64,000 bases of DNA from Sporosarcina ureilytica (GCF_001753205.1 NZ_CP017560.1:2976001-3040000); one strand, 5' to 3'. Counted from the stretch's first letter, positions 8,563-17,230 are shown. The notes: generated by a model not told the origin, from the sequence alone. Numbers and translations are program-made.

Positions 8563-9582
8563 TTACATTTGTAAACAAGATTGTCTTTCAATCAGTAATG
8601 CTGGAACAATGATACTTTTATTAAATGTAGACGGTTCGTCAATGATTTCAATTAAACAATTTGCCGACTCATAACCTAATTGAAAAATATGTGTGTCCAT
8701 CGTAGTTAACGGTGGATTAGACACTTGTGTAAGCACTGAATTATTAAAGCAAATGATACTCATATCTTGAGGAACTTTAATATTTTTCTCACTTAATGCC
8801 GTTAACATAACAAGTGCATTTAAGTCACTAGCAACAACCAGTGCAGTCGGCGGTTCAGCTACATCGAGCAACTCTCCGGCAATTTTTCTTCCTTCCGCTG
8901 CATCGAATTTAAGACTTTTAATATATTCATCTTTGATTGGGGTGTTTTTTTCATTTAAGGCCGATAAGTAGCCATTTAACCTCGCTTCATCTACTTCAAA
9001 CTGTGTGTCCTCACCAATAAACGCAATGTTCTTATGCCCCAAATCGACTAAATAAGTCGTCGCCTCTTTAGCTGCCTGTACGTTGTCATTATCGACATAC
9101 GTAATTTGACCTTGCGAATGAACCGGCTTTCCAATCACGACAAAAGGAATGTCTGCGTCAACTAAGTAGGGAACAACTTTGTCATCTTCCTTTGAATAAA
9201 GAACAATCATGCCATCTACTCTTTTTCCACGCACCATTTTCACTGTGTCGTTATAAATCTCTTCCTCAGATTCTCCCGTCGTTAAACTAATACTGAAGTC
9301 ATACTTACTGCATAATGCACTAATTCCCGCAATGACTTCAGGAAAAAACGTATTATACATTGATGCTTGAGTAGAATGCTTCACAACGATACCAATCGTT
9401 TTAGTAGATTGTTGTGCTAGATTTCGAGCATTATAATTTAAATGGTAACCTAATTCTGCCATTACCTTTTGTACTTTTCTTTTCGTTTTATCGCTAATAT
9501 GCGGACTGTCAGAAATCACACGCGATACAGTAGAAGGTGCTACATTTGCGGCTTTTGCGACATCCCGAATCGTTACAGACAT
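8563..9582 (-). CDS. LacI-family transcriptional regulator
   Basis: A 339-residue LacI/GalR repressor. The N-terminal helix-turn-helix reads TIRDVAKAANVAPSTVSRVI (residues 4-23), followed by the hinge-helix region YHLNYNARNLAQQSTKTIG. The periplasmic-binding-like domain contains GMIVLYSKEDD, FVVIGKP, YVDNDN, IAFIGED and the ALVVASDLNALVMLTAL segment. It probably represses the surrounding sugar locus and is released by a sugar ligand; its likely operators at 8529 and 12804 flank the genes. I chose the ATG at 9582, with GAGGTG six bases upstream, over the GTG at 9591 that lies within that site. It is 20 bases downstream of the second permease gene and probably co-transcribed with it. Confidence 0.93.
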   Translation of the reverse strand: MSVTIRDVAKAANVAPSTVSRVISDSPHISDKTKRKVQKVMAELGYHLNYNARNLAQQSTKTIGIVVKHSTQASMYNTFFPEVIAGISALCSKYDFSISLTTGESEEEIYNDTVKMVRGKRVDGMIVLYSKEDDKVVPYLVDADIPFVVIGKPVHSQGQITYVDNDNVQAAKEATTYLVDLGHKNIAFIGEDTQFEVDEARLNGYLSALNEKNTPIKDEYIKSLKFDAAEGRKIAGELLDVAEPPTALVVASDLNALVMLTALSEKNIKVPQDMSIICFNNSVLTQVSNPPLTTMDTHIFQLGYESANCLIEIIDEPSTFNKSIIVPALLIERQSCLQM

Positions 9583-9602
9583 ATTCTTCACCTCATCTAC
9601 TA

Positions 9603-10421
9603 CTATTTGACAGCACCTTCAGAAACACCTTCAATTATTTGTTTTTGGGCAAAGAAATAACCGACAATCACAGGAATAATTGCGATTGTTAATCCAGCTA
9701 ACGCTAAATGCCATTGTTTCGTGTACTGGCCGAAGAACAAGAACATTTTTAACGGAATCGTGGCACTGGAATCTGACAGAATTAAGGATGGAAGTAAATA
9801 GTCATTCCAAATCCAAATGACATTTAATATACCAACTGTCACCGAAATTGGTTTTAACAATGGAAATACGACATGCCAAAACACTTGCAACTTATTCGCT
9901 CCATCAATAATCGCTGCTTCATCCAATGACTTTGAGATTCCTGTCATTGCCCCGTGATATAAGAAGATTGATAAACTACAACCAAAGCCTAAATACATAA
10001 AGATCAAACCTGTTTTATTTAACATATCTGCTTTACCAAATAACGATACAAGTGGAATCATCACAGACTGAAACGGAATTAACATTGCCGCTACGAAAAT
10101 TAATAACAGTGCACCGCTAAGTTTACTTTTATTCCGAGCAAGCGCATATCCTGCCATTGATGAGAAAAGAATAATAACCCCAACACTCAAAACAGTAATA
10201 AACAAGGAGTTGAAGAGTGATTTTGTAAAATCTAAGTCAATATACGCTTTCACAAAGTTCTCAGTAACAAATTCGCTCGGGAGTCCAAGTACATCTGAGA
10301 AAATATCCCGTTTCGTTTTAAATGCATTGACAATCATTAAATAGAACGGAGAGAGCCATAACAAAGCTAACAACAAACCGAAAACTTCAAGTAAGTAATG
10401 TTTTCGTTTACGTGTCTTCAT
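9603..10421 (-). CDS. Carbohydrate ABC transporter permease (MalG-like)
   Basis: A 272-residue inner-membrane subunit with six predicted transmembrane helices, beginning at YLLEVFGLLLALLWLSPFYLMIVNAFK. The cytoplasmic EAA loop reads DEAAIIDGANKLQVFWHVVFPLLKP, the contact site for the ATPase in MalG-type permeases. It pairs with the MalF-like permease; the genes overlap by one base (TAATG), indicating translational coupling. The C-terminus ends KQIIEGVSEGAVK, the typical MalG-family tail. It imports an oligosaccharide or glycoside bound by the lipoprotein encoded at 11480-12781. No ATPase gene is present, so a shared MsmX-type ATPase encoded elsewhere is inferred. Confidence 0.93.
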   Translation of the reverse strand: MKTRKRKHYLLEVFGLLLALLWLSPFYLMIVNAFKTKRDIFSDVLGLPSEFVTENFVKAYIDLDFTKSLFNSLFITVLSVGVIILFSSMAGYALARNKSKLSGALLLIFVAAMLIPFQSVMIPLVSLFGKADMLNKTGLIFMYLGFGCSLSIFLYHGAMTGISKSLDEAAIIDGANKLQVFWHVVFPLLKPISVTVGILNVIWIWNDYLLPSLILSDSSATIPLKMFLFFGQYTKQWHLALAGLTIAIIPVIVGYFFAQKQIIEGVSEGAVK

Positions 10422-11281
10422 TATAAGTCAACCTCCCGTTTCTTATTATAGTAAACTTGTGTAATCGCTACCAATGCAACAATAATAAAGAAAATGACAG
10501 CTTGTGATTGAGCATAGGCCATTTTATTTTCAGTAAAAGCCGTTTTAACGATGTTCATGGCAACCATTTGTGTTGAATTATAAGGACCGCCGTTCGTCAA
10601 CGATAAGTTCTGATCGTAAATTTGGAATGAATTAGACAAAGTTAAAAACATACTCACTGTAAAAGCTGGCGCCACTAATGGAAAAGTGATATTTCGAAAA
10701 CGTTGAAAGCTGTTTGCGCCATCAATTTTCGCCGCTTCAATAAGATCCTTCGGGATACTTTCTAAATAGGCGATATAAATAATCATAATATAACCTGCCA
10801 TTTGCCAAGACGTTAAAATGACAAGCCCCCAAAAACCAGTTGCAGTTGTGGATAACCAACCAGTCAATGCTTCGATTCCTAATAAATCTCCTAAACTTCC
10901 AAACACATTAATAAAGATAAACTGCCAAATAAAACCTAAAATAAGCCCACCTATTAAGTTCGGCATGAAGAAGATTGTTCTCATCAAATTACTCGATCGC
11001 ATTTTTCGTGTGACGAGTAAAGCGAGGCCTAACCCAATAAAATTCAATAAAACAACAGAAACAATCGCAAACTTCGTTGTAAACCAAATGGATGCCCTAA
11101 ACTCTGCATCTTTAAATAATGTTATGTAATTTTTAAATCCCAAAAATTCAGTCGCCGTGAGTCCGTTCCAATTCGTAAATGAGTAGACAAATCCATAAAG
11201 AAACGGAATCAAAATGACAAGGCTTAATCCTAAAAGAACCGGAGCTAAGAATAACCAAAACGAAATATCGCGATTACGCAT
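10421..11281 (-). CDS. Carbohydrate ABC transporter permease (MalF-like)
   Basis: A 286-residue membrane protein with about six transmembrane helices, starting RNRDISFWLFLAPVLLGLSL. The EAA motif is DLIEAAKIDGANSFQRFRNITFPLVAP, and FQIYDQNLSLTNGGPYNST is the periplasmic segment typical of CUT1-family MalF/UgpA permeases. The start is the ATG at 11281, six bases after GGAGGTG; longer readings to 11326 lack a ribosome site. It is translated just before the MalG-like subunit. A terminator at 11309-11350 separates it from the highly expressed binding-protein gene, so permease mRNA is probably made by partial read-through. Confidence 0.93.
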   Translation of the reverse strand: MRNRDISFWLFLAPVLLGLSLVILIPFLYGFVYSFTNWNGLTATEFLGFKNYITLFKDAEFRASIWFTTKFAIVSVVLLNFIGLGLALLVTRKMRSSNLMRTIFFMPNLIGGLILGFIWQFIFINVFGSLGDLLGIEALTGWLSTTATGFWGLVILTSWQMAGYIMIIYIAYLESIPKDLIEAAKIDGANSFQRFRNITFPLVAPAFTVSMFLTLSNSFQIYDQNLSLTNGGPYNSTQMVAMNIVKTAFTENKMAYAQSQAVIFFIIVALVAITQVYYNKKREVDL

Positions 11282-11308
11282 GAATGCACCTCCATCTTTT
11301 ACTTCTGT

Positions 11309-11350
11309 AAAAAAAGCAGCGAACAAATTTTTTATGTTTTTGTTCGCTGC
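11309..11350 (-). terminator. Intra-operon rho-independent terminator between binding protein and permease genes
   Basis: A 12-base perfect stem (GCAGCGAACAAA at 11316-11327, complement at 11339-11350) with an 11-base loop, followed on the minus strand by seven T residues. Its location between the binding-protein gene and the permeases is typical of loci that need excess binding protein; read-through would supply the permeases. Confidence 0.88.
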
Positions 11351-11479
11351 AATGGAAAATTTTAAGTACTCTTTCTCAAGTCATTTCTAAAGTATAGAAG
11401 TATCAGCATTACTTTCAAAGCCTAAGTAATTGTCAGTGAGTTGACAGCACTTTCATCTTTTCTTAAACATGGTTAATTC

Positions 11480-12781
11480 TTATTGTCTTTCCGTTTCCCA
11501 TTTTTCTATCGACTTGGAAATCACTTCATCCCATTCCATATCGCCACTTAAATACTTTTGAATGTTTACCCCAAGTGTTTCTTGATTCCACCCAGTAGGT
11601 GTACCTTGGTAAACCCATCCTTCAAATGTTTTTCCAGCCTCAGCGAACTCATAAATTTGTTTTGAAAGTGGATCCGAAATCTTTTCTACATCGTAGTCTT
11701 TGTACGCTGGGATAAACTTAAAATCTTCTAGTACAGCATTTTTACCTGTTTCAGAAGTATACAACCAATCTAAAAAGTCCTTACTTGCTTGGACTATTTC
11801 GTCATCTTTTTTACCATTCACAGCCCAAAACATTGGAACACCTGCTGGAACATGTCCTTCAAATCCTTCAACTGGTACTGGTAAAATTCCAATCCCATTT
11901 TCCGCAAATTCCGGGTCCATATCATAAACTGAATTGTACACCCAGTTTCCTTGTTGAATCATTGCAACTTTTTCTAAAGAAAATAATTGCTCTACTTGTT
12001 GCGAGTAGTCCAAACTTAAAATTGGTTGAACAGAATATTTATTTTGTAAGTCTAGATATCTTTTCAGCTCGTCACCTTTTTCAAATGCAATTGTTTCTGC
12101 ATGATAAGCTTCTTGAATATCATTGTTAAACTCTGGTGCGATAAACATATTTGAAATATGGTCACCTAAAACCCATAGTTCTTTTGCCGGCAGAGCAAAC
12201 ACCGCATCTAGACCTAACTCGTCTTTCTGTTTATCTAATGTTTCTACAGCAGTTTGCAAATCTTCGAATGAGACAATGTCCTCTGCGTTAATGCCTGCTT
12301 CTTCAAATACGTTCTTGTTATAAATTAAACCATAGCCTTCTTGGTTGACAGGTAAACCTAAGATTTTATCGTCTTCTTGAACAGCCGTTAATGTTCCATC
12401 TAATGCTGCTTCCACAGCATCGGTATCAGCTAAGTCTGCTAAAAATTCTCTGTATTCTTCAACATCGGATGGACCACCTACGTTAAAAATCGCTGGCTCA
12501 TCTCCTGCAGAAATCGCCGCTTTTAAAGTAGATCCGTAATCATTTCCTCCACCAATTGTTTTTACGTTTATCTTTACGCCAGGATTTTCTTCTTCGTACA
12601 CTTTGACTAAATCTTCGAATTGGTCTTTAATTTCAACTTTGAATTGCATGATATCAATAGTAACTTGATCAACTGATGATTTTTCTTGATCACTGTCATT
12701 AGAAGATGAACACCCAACCAGTGCAAGAACAGCAACTAACATGATTAAAACGATACGAAAAAATGATTTCTTGCTTTTCAA
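11480..12781 (-). CDS. Extracellular sugar-binding lipoprotein (ABC transporter, cluster 1)
   Basis: A 433-residue solute-binding protein of family SBP_bac_1. The N-terminus is a lipoprotein signal, positively charged then hydrophobic, ending in the lipobox ALVGC with Cys24 as the modified residue, followed by an Ser/Asp-rich linker. The mature part has features of maltose/multiple-sugar binders: DQFEDLVKVYEEENPGVKI, GLPVNQEGYGLIYNK and MIQQGNWVY. It captures a carbohydrate outside the membrane for the two permeases downstream. The start is a TTG at 12781 with AAGGGG upstream. Two LacI/cre-type operators lie at 12804 and 12868 in the leader, so the gene is probably induced by its sugar and under carbon catabolite control. 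The ligand itself is unknown. Confidence 0.93.
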   Translation of the reverse strand: MKSKKSFFRIVLIMLVAVLALVGCSSSNDSDQEKSSVDQVTIDIMQFKVEIKDQFEDLVKVYEEENPGVKINVKTIGGGNDYGSTLKAAISAGDEPAIFNVGGPSDVEEYREFLADLADTDAVEAALDGTLTAVQEDDKILGLPVNQEGYGLIYNKNVFEEAGINAEDIVSFEDLQTAVETLDKQKDELGLDAVFALPAKELWVLGDHISNMFIAPEFNNDIQEAYHAETIAFEKGDELKRYLDLQNKYSVQPILSLDYSQQVEQLFSLEKVAMIQQGNWVYNSVYDMDPEFAENGIGILPVPVEGFEGHVPAGVPMFWAVNGKKDDEIVQASKDFLDWLYTSETGKNAVLEDFKFIPAYKDYDVEKISDPLSKQIYEFAEAGKTFEGWVYQGTPTGWNQETLGVNIQKYLSGDMEWDEVISKSIEKWETERQ

Positions 12782-12803
12782 TTTAACTTCCCCTTTCTCC
12801 TAG

Positions 12804-12817
12804 TGCAAGCGGTTGCA
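12804..12817. promoter_or_regulatory. LacI-type operator upstream of the binding-protein gene
   Basis: TGCAAGCGGTTGCA, a palindrome apart from one central pair, differs by one base from the perfect operator at 8529. It lies just upstream of the ribosome site of the binding-protein gene, where a bound repressor would block transcription. Confidence 0.65.
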
Positions 12818-12867
12818 TAAAGCGATGTAGAGAGATATCAACCTAATAACTTAGGTATCTCCCACAC

Positions 12868-12885
12868 TATGAAACCGCTTGCATT
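12868..12885 (-). promoter_or_regulatory. Catabolite-responsive element (cre)-like site
   Basis: On the minus strand ATGCAAGCGGTTTCAT (12869-12884) matches the CcpA consensus WTGNNARCGNWWWCAW at every position. It lies 66 bases upstream of the operator at 12804, flanking the likely promoter. It could also be a second site for the local LacI-type regulator. Confidence 0.6.
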
Positions 12886-12939
12886 TGTAATTCCTCTATA
12901 GCCTATCACGTCCTTTTCATTTATGCAACTGCAAAATTT

Positions 12940-13644
12940 TTAACTTTCAGAATTAATACCCGCCTGAGTAATCTTTAAATACCGACTGTAAAATGCTGCA
13001 AACGATAAAAATGCAATGAGCGAACCTGTAAAAAATGGCAGCAAAAATAAGAGTACATTGAAACTCATATAGATGATCATCCCGCTACTAATCGCAATGG
13101 CTAAGAACAACACCGGACTCCCTACTGTAATAAAAAATGCATTTTTTAAAGACTCGCGAACTGTCATCTCATAATGGACAGTTATGGAAAATGAATTGAT
13201 TGTAAAGACAAATAGCACAATCCCCATCGTTAAGAAGAAAATAAACAAGTAGACATTATTCTCATAGAAGAAATAAACATCTACTGCCCAGACTAACCAA
13301 ATAGCTGTAAACACGAGCCCGTTGACAATACTCCTTTTATAATTTTCTTTGTAGTATTGCCAGTAGGCTTTAATTAACGAACCGCCCTCACGATCTTTAA
13401 ACACCCATTCTCTCGCCATTCCAAACATTGCGGTCGTTGCCGGGAAGAAGACAAATGGAATGAGCACAATCATGGGTATAAGGAAAATAAAAATCGCTTC
13501 AACTTTACCTAATACAAGCATATTAAAACCTAAATAAACGATTGGGAAATTAAAGAGCAGCCATAATAAATTCACAACTGCAAATCTCATAAACCATTCG
13601 CAAAGCGCATAAAGTCCGCCCATCAACCCACCTGGATTGGTCAT
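12940..13644 (-). CDS. YesL/DUF624-family membrane protein
   Basis: A 234-residue integral membrane protein with about five to six hydrophobic helices. It resembles the YesL/YteU family (DUF624), which occurs beside CUT1 sugar ABC transporters in Bacillales. Typical features are the N-terminal LMGGLYALCEWFMRFAVVNLLWLLF, the FPATTAMFGMAREWV segment and KAYWQYYKENYKRS before the third helix. Its biochemical role is not established; an accessory part in transport or sensing is assumed from context. It follows the ROK kinase gene by about 30 bases with GGGGG as ribosome site, and precedes the promoter/operator region of the binding-protein gene. The assignment rests on remembered family features. 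Confidence 0.82.
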   Translation of the reverse strand: MTNPGGLMGGLYALCEWFMRFAVVNLLWLLFNFPIVYLGFNMLVLGKVEAIFIFLIPMIVLIPFVFFPATTAMFGMAREWVFKDREGGSLIKAYWQYYKENYKRSIVNGLVFTAIWLVWAVDVYFFYENNVYLFIFFLTMGIVLFVFTINSFSITVHYEMTVRESLKNAFFITVGSPVLFLAIAISSGMIIYMSFNVLLFLLPFFTGSLIAFLSFAAFYSRYLKITQAGINSES

Positions 13645-13674
13645 TTTAATTCCCCCTTTCTTTTGTCATCCAAC

Positions 13675-14553
13675 TTACATGTGAAGCGCTGCCGCCCCTA
13701 GTAATCCAGCTTTATTGCCAAGTGAAGCCCTCATAATTTGTACATCTCTAAAACTATCAATAATAAGTTCTTGTACTTTTTCTCTCACCATTTTGATCAG
13801 CATATCTTGCTCCATAATGCCACCGCCAATAATAATCGCAGGCGGATTGAAAATATGCGTTAATGAAACTAATCCCGTTGCAATTTCAAGCACCCAATCT
13901 TCTAATACAGTCTCTAATCGCTTGTCGCCTTCATCTAGCCCCTCAAAAATCTTACGGCCGTTCGTATATTTCGGATCGATCTTCATCGCCTGTTTCACTA
14001 AAGCTGTTGTAGAACCATACATTTCATAACAACCATAGCACCCACAGTTACATTTCACCCCACCAGGATGCAAAACGAGATGGCCGACTTCCGCTGCAAT
14101 GCCATTCAGACCTTTATAAACAGTCGAATTCATAACAATTGCGCCGCCAACTCCCGTACCATAAGTTAAGCATAGAAAATCATCAAAATCCTTCCCTGCA
14201 CCAAAGAACTTTTCGCCAAGCGCTGCCGCATTCACATCGTTTTCTACTTTTACCGGCACGTTGAAACGCTCTTCAAAAAGTGCTTTCAAATTCATCCCTT
14301 TGTAACCGGGAAAGTTTTCATTCGCATAAACGATGATTCCATTATCACTATCAACTTGACTCGCCGTACTAATGCCAATCGCTTTAAAACCTGAATAATG
14401 TGCTTCAATTACTTTCATCAGATTTTCAACTAAATACGGTCCACCTTTCATTGCCTCCGAATCAATCTCTCGAAAATTTGATGTATTTCCTTTTTCATCT
14501 ACAAGACAAATTTTAATAGAAGTCCCACCAATATCTACTGCCAATAGGTTCAT
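13675..14553 (-). CDS. ROK-family sugar kinase (glucokinase-like)
   Basis: A 292-residue cytoplasmic kinase. The phosphate-1 motif LLAVDIGGTSIK is at residues 3-14, the catalytic Asp in ENDVNAAALGE is Asp106, and GTGVGGAIV follows at 132-140. The ROK zinc motif is EVGHLVLHPGG plus CNCGCYGCYE (Cys168, 170, 172, 175). It phosphorylates glucose, another aldohexose or an amino sugar with ATP. No helix-turn-helix precedes the kinase domain, so it is an enzyme and not an NagC/XylR-type repressor. It is the first gene of the leftward sugar locus and would phosphorylate the monosaccharide released from the imported compound. GGGGAG lies six bases before the ATG. Confidence 0.92.
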   Translation of the reverse strand: MNLLAVDIGGTSIKICLVDEKGNTSNFREIDSEAMKGGPYLVENLMKVIEAHYSGFKAIGISTASQVDSDNGIIVYANENFPGYKGMNLKALFEERFNVPVKVENDVNAAALGEKFFGAGKDFDDFLCLTYGTGVGGAIVMNSTVYKGLNGIAAEVGHLVLHPGGVKCNCGCYGCYEMYGSTTALVKQAMKIDPKYTNGRKIFEGLDEGDKRLETVLEDWVLEIATGLVSLTHIFNPPAIIIGGGIMEQDMLIKMVREKVQELIIDSFRDVQIMRASLGNKAGLLGAAALHM

Positions 14554-14727
14554 AGCGTTCTCCCCCTATATATTCTCTTTTTTTGAATTAACTGTAGCAT
14601 AGGAAGTGGATTCTGGCTACTTTATGTAATTTATTATACGTTAAGATAATTAACAACGTACAACTGTTATTTCTAGATAGCACGTTAATCAATCATACGC
14701 ATATTTCCATATAAACATTAATTCCAG

Positions 14728-14770
14728 AAAAAAAGCTTTACTATGAAATAGACTTCTCATAGCAAAGCTT
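14728..14770 (-). terminator. Rho-independent terminator after the YkvI-like gene
   Basis: A long hairpin (AAGCTTT-CTATGA paired with CATAG-AAAGCTT, one mismatch) ends on the minus strand in a run of seven T residues. It lies 5 bases past the stop codon of 14775-15857. Confidence 0.85.
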
Positions 14771-14774
14771 CCAT

Positions 14775-15857
14775 TTATTTAACTTCCTGCAATCGAGACG
14801 CTTTCAAATTCCGCTCTTTCGACAATTTAATTGGTGCATAAATTAACGCGGCCATTAAGAATAGACCTAGATATCCAATTAAGTTGTAGAAGAAAGCAAC
14901 TAACTCTGTGAATCCAACGAAACTTAATACAAATCCAACGATACATACGACGAAAACCGCAACATTCGATGTTTTTTTGTTCATATCAAAGAATCTTGCT
15001 ACGAATGCATAGAACATACTTACACCCGTGTTAAAAATCATTCCGAATAAAATAAATGACATAAAGATTGCTAGCCCTGGTGAGATGTCGTTCACAATTT
15101 TTAACATCGGCATTTGATAAGATGCAACGACATCGACTTTCGAGAAGATTGCAAGGTGACTCAGAATAATCAAAATACCGAGTCCAAGTCCGCCGACTAA
15201 TCCACCTAGAGCTGCTGTTCTTTCATCTTTCTCAGCGCCCCCCATGACAAGCGACATCGCGGCACCTACTGCGATATTAAAGGAGACATAGTTAAGTGCT
15301 GAAATAAACCAGTTCGGTAAAGTTGTTTCATGATTTAGAGCGATTGGATTCAGTTCACTAAATGATAAATCCATTGTAAATATACTATAGACGCTAATCC
15401 CGATGACGGCTAAAACTAGAAAAGGTGTAATACTTCCAATCACACCAACTACTTTCTCAACGTTCATCAACATTGTGAAAATTAGCAAAACAACGAGTAG
15501 TGCACTACCGAAATAGGCAGGCATACCAAACTGTTGATTCCCAATCGATCCCGCGCCTGCAATCATGACAACGCCTACTCCGAATAGTGTGAAAACAATG
15601 ATTGCATCAACGAGTACCCCTAAATATTTACCACTAATTTTATAAATTGCATCTTTATGGTTTGTCGTTCGCATTCTACTTCCTAATCGTGTGAGCGTCA
15701 TCCCCATGTAAGCAAATAATGCGGTTGATAAAATAGCTGCTGCCGTTCCTAAATGACCAAAACTTGTGAAATATTGCAAAATCTCTTGTCCTGAAGCAAA
15801 GCCCGCTCCTACGATGATGCCAATAAAAGCACTCCCAATTTTCAAAACTCTAAACAT
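14775..15857 (-). CDS. YkvI-family membrane protein (APC/LeuT-like putative transporter)
   Basis: A 360-residue polytopic membrane protein with about ten transmembrane helices. It starts MFRVLKIGSAFIGIIVGAGFASGQEILQYF; the unwound-helix signature IIVGAGFASGQE is the hallmark of the YkvI family, distant relatives of amino-acid:cation symporters of the LeuT fold. Substrates are unproven. The gene lies directly downstream, on the same strand, of the FAD-dependent D-amino-acid/hydroxyproline dehydrogenase gene, so import of its amino-acid or imino-acid substrate is an attractive inference, although a terminator lies between them. The ATG at 15857 has a G-rich site 6 bases upstream; a TTG at 15872 lies within the leader. 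Confidence 0.85.
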   Translation of the reverse strand: MFRVLKIGSAFIGIIVGAGFASGQEILQYFTSFGHLGTAAAILSTALFAYMGMTLTRLGSRMRTTNHKDAIYKISGKYLGVLVDAIIVFTLFGVGVVMIAGAGSIGNQQFGMPAYFGSALLVVLLIFTMLMNVEKVVGVIGSITPFLVLAVIGISVYSIFTMDLSFSELNPIALNHETTLPNWFISALNYVSFNIAVGAAMSLVMGGAEKDERTAALGGLVGGLGLGILIILSHLAIFSKVDVVASYQMPMLKIVNDISPGLAIFMSFILFGMIFNTGVSMFYAFVARFFDMNKKTSNVAVFVVCIVGFVLSFVGFTELVAFFYNLIGYLGLFLMAALIYAPIKLSKERNLKASRLQEVK

Positions 15858-15940
15858 CTTTTTCCCCCCCAATTTACTTTAGTTAAAACCCGTAAAAGTT
15901 TCTGAGCATGTCCTATTCAATTTTTCCTCTTTTGATAAAG

Positions 15941-15975
15941 AAGTGCCTGCTTCGTTATCGAAAGAGGCACTTTTT
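15941..15975. terminator. Rho-independent terminator between dehydrogenase and YkvI genes
   Basis: Hairpin AAGTGCC...TTCG-TTAT-CGAA...GGCACTT with a three-base internal mismatch. It lies just past the stop codon of 15979-17151 and would end that transcript before the transporter gene. Confidence 0.7.
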
Positions 15976-15978
15976 CAA

Positions 15979-17151
15979 CTAACTTTTAACGACTTCTTTA
16001 AAACGCTCAAACTTTAACGGATCCGTTGGGATAATCGTGTCTACCCCGCGGATTAACTCATCAATTATTTTTCCAGTGACTGTTGCTAAACTAATCCCGT
16101 CACCCTCATGTCCTGCGGCAATATAATACCCAGGAATTTCTTCAACTTCTGAAACAATTGGTAAGTGGTCCGACGTCCAAGGTCTGAAACCTGTGTAGGT
16201 ACGAATGATATTGAAATCATTCATCTCTGGATAGAATCTAAGCACTCTTCTTGCCATCGTTTCAACGACATTAATATCGATTCTTCCATCATAGCCAACA
16301 AATTGTCTACTGCTTCCAATTAAGAAGTTTTGACTTTCAAGTGGTTCTAGAACGAGTGCAACACCGTGTTTTTCTGTACGCTCATCCGTAATTCTTTCAC
16401 GGCCAAATTTGTTCATTAAGTAACCGAATTCCATCACATTTCGCATCATGACCGGCTCTTGGCGTGAACCTACAAGAATATGTCCTTTTCTTGGAATAAT
16501 AGGAATATCTAACTCTAGCATTTTTCCAAGAAACGGTGCCCAAACGCCTGCCGCATTCACTACTTTTTTCGCAGTAAACGTACCGTTTGTTGTCTCAATG
16601 ATAAAGTCGTCCTTCTTCTTCATGCCCGTGACTTCCGTCTGTGTATGTAGTTTAAGTCCGTACTGCTTTGCTTTATCAATTAACGAATAGCAAAATAAAT
16701 ATGGGTTAATGAGCGAATCGGTTTCACATTCCAATCCACCTGGAATGTCATCTGCAAAATAAGGAGATTCCTGTCGAAGATCTGAACGATCCAATAAGTT
16801 AAACTTTAAGCCAGCCTTATTCTGGATATCTACCCACTCTTTTGCAGCTTCCATTTCAGTGTCATTATCACAAACTAGCAAACTGCCTAATGGACGGTAT
16901 TCAAATGGCAAGTCAAGCTCTTCATGTAAATCAACAGTTAATTCCTGACTTTTCAACGACATAAGACTATCGAATCCAGGATCTTTATCAACAATTGTTA
17001 TGTTTCCATCGCAGCGTGAAGACGTCCCACTCGCAATGTCATTTTTCTCAATTAATACGCAATCAATCCCCGATTTGGCAACATAGTAAGCGATTGCACA
17101 TCCGACAATCCCACCGCCAATAATCGCAACTTCTGCATGATTCGTCGACAT
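15979..17151 (-). CDS. FAD-dependent oxidoreductase, DAO family (D-hydroxyproline/opine dehydrogenase beta-type subunit)
   Basis: A 390-residue flavoprotein. The FAD Rossmann motif AEVAIIGGGIVGCAIAYYVAKSG is at the N-terminus, followed by LIEKNDIASGTSSR, and the C-terminal FAD contact is GFRPWTSDHLPIVSEV...GYYIAAGHEGDGISLA. This domain order is that of glycine oxidase, sarcosine oxidase beta and the catalytic subunit of D-hydroxyproline dehydrogenase, L-proline dehydrogenase PDH1 and octopine/nopaline oxidase. Three genes for the matching [2Fe-2S] and second flavin subunits are divergently encoded at 17346-19183, so this protein probably oxidises a secondary amine or imino acid and passes electrons to them. 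GGAGG precedes the ATG. The precise substrate is not readable. Confidence 0.88.
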   Translation of the reverse strand: MSTNHAEVAIIGGGIVGCAIAYYVAKSGIDCVLIEKNDIASGTSSRCDGNITIVDKDPGFDSLMSLKSQELTVDLHEELDLPFEYRPLGSLLVCDNDTEMEAAKEWVDIQNKAGLKFNLLDRSDLRQESPYFADDIPGGLECETDSLINPYLFCYSLIDKAKQYGLKLHTQTEVTGMKKKDDFIIETTNGTFTAKKVVNAAGVWAPFLGKMLELDIPIIPRKGHILVGSRQEPVMMRNVMEFGYLMNKFGRERITDERTEKHGVALVLEPLESQNFLIGSSRQFVGYDGRIDINVVETMARRVLRFYPEMNDFNIIRTYTGFRPWTSDHLPIVSEVEEIPGYYIAAGHEGDGISLATVTGKIIDELIRGVDTIIPTDPLKFERFKEVVKS

Positions 17152-17184
17152 ATTGTTTCCTCCTTTGACATAGAAAGAGCATTT

Positions 17185-17230
17185 ATACTACATTATAGTA
17201 TAGATAGTATTATAAATATAGATAGTATTA
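17185..17230. promoter_or_regulatory. Operator-like repeats in the divergent promoter region
   Basis: Between the divergent dehydrogenase genes an inverted repeat ATACTA-CATTA-TAGTAT (17185-17201) is followed by two direct copies of TATAGATAGTATTA (17199-17212 and 17217-17230), spaced 18 bases. Downstream, TTGATT (17257-17262) and TAAAAT (17282-17287) form a possible promoter for the rightward operon. The arrangement suggests cooperative binding by a regulator encoded elsewhere. Confidence 0.5.
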
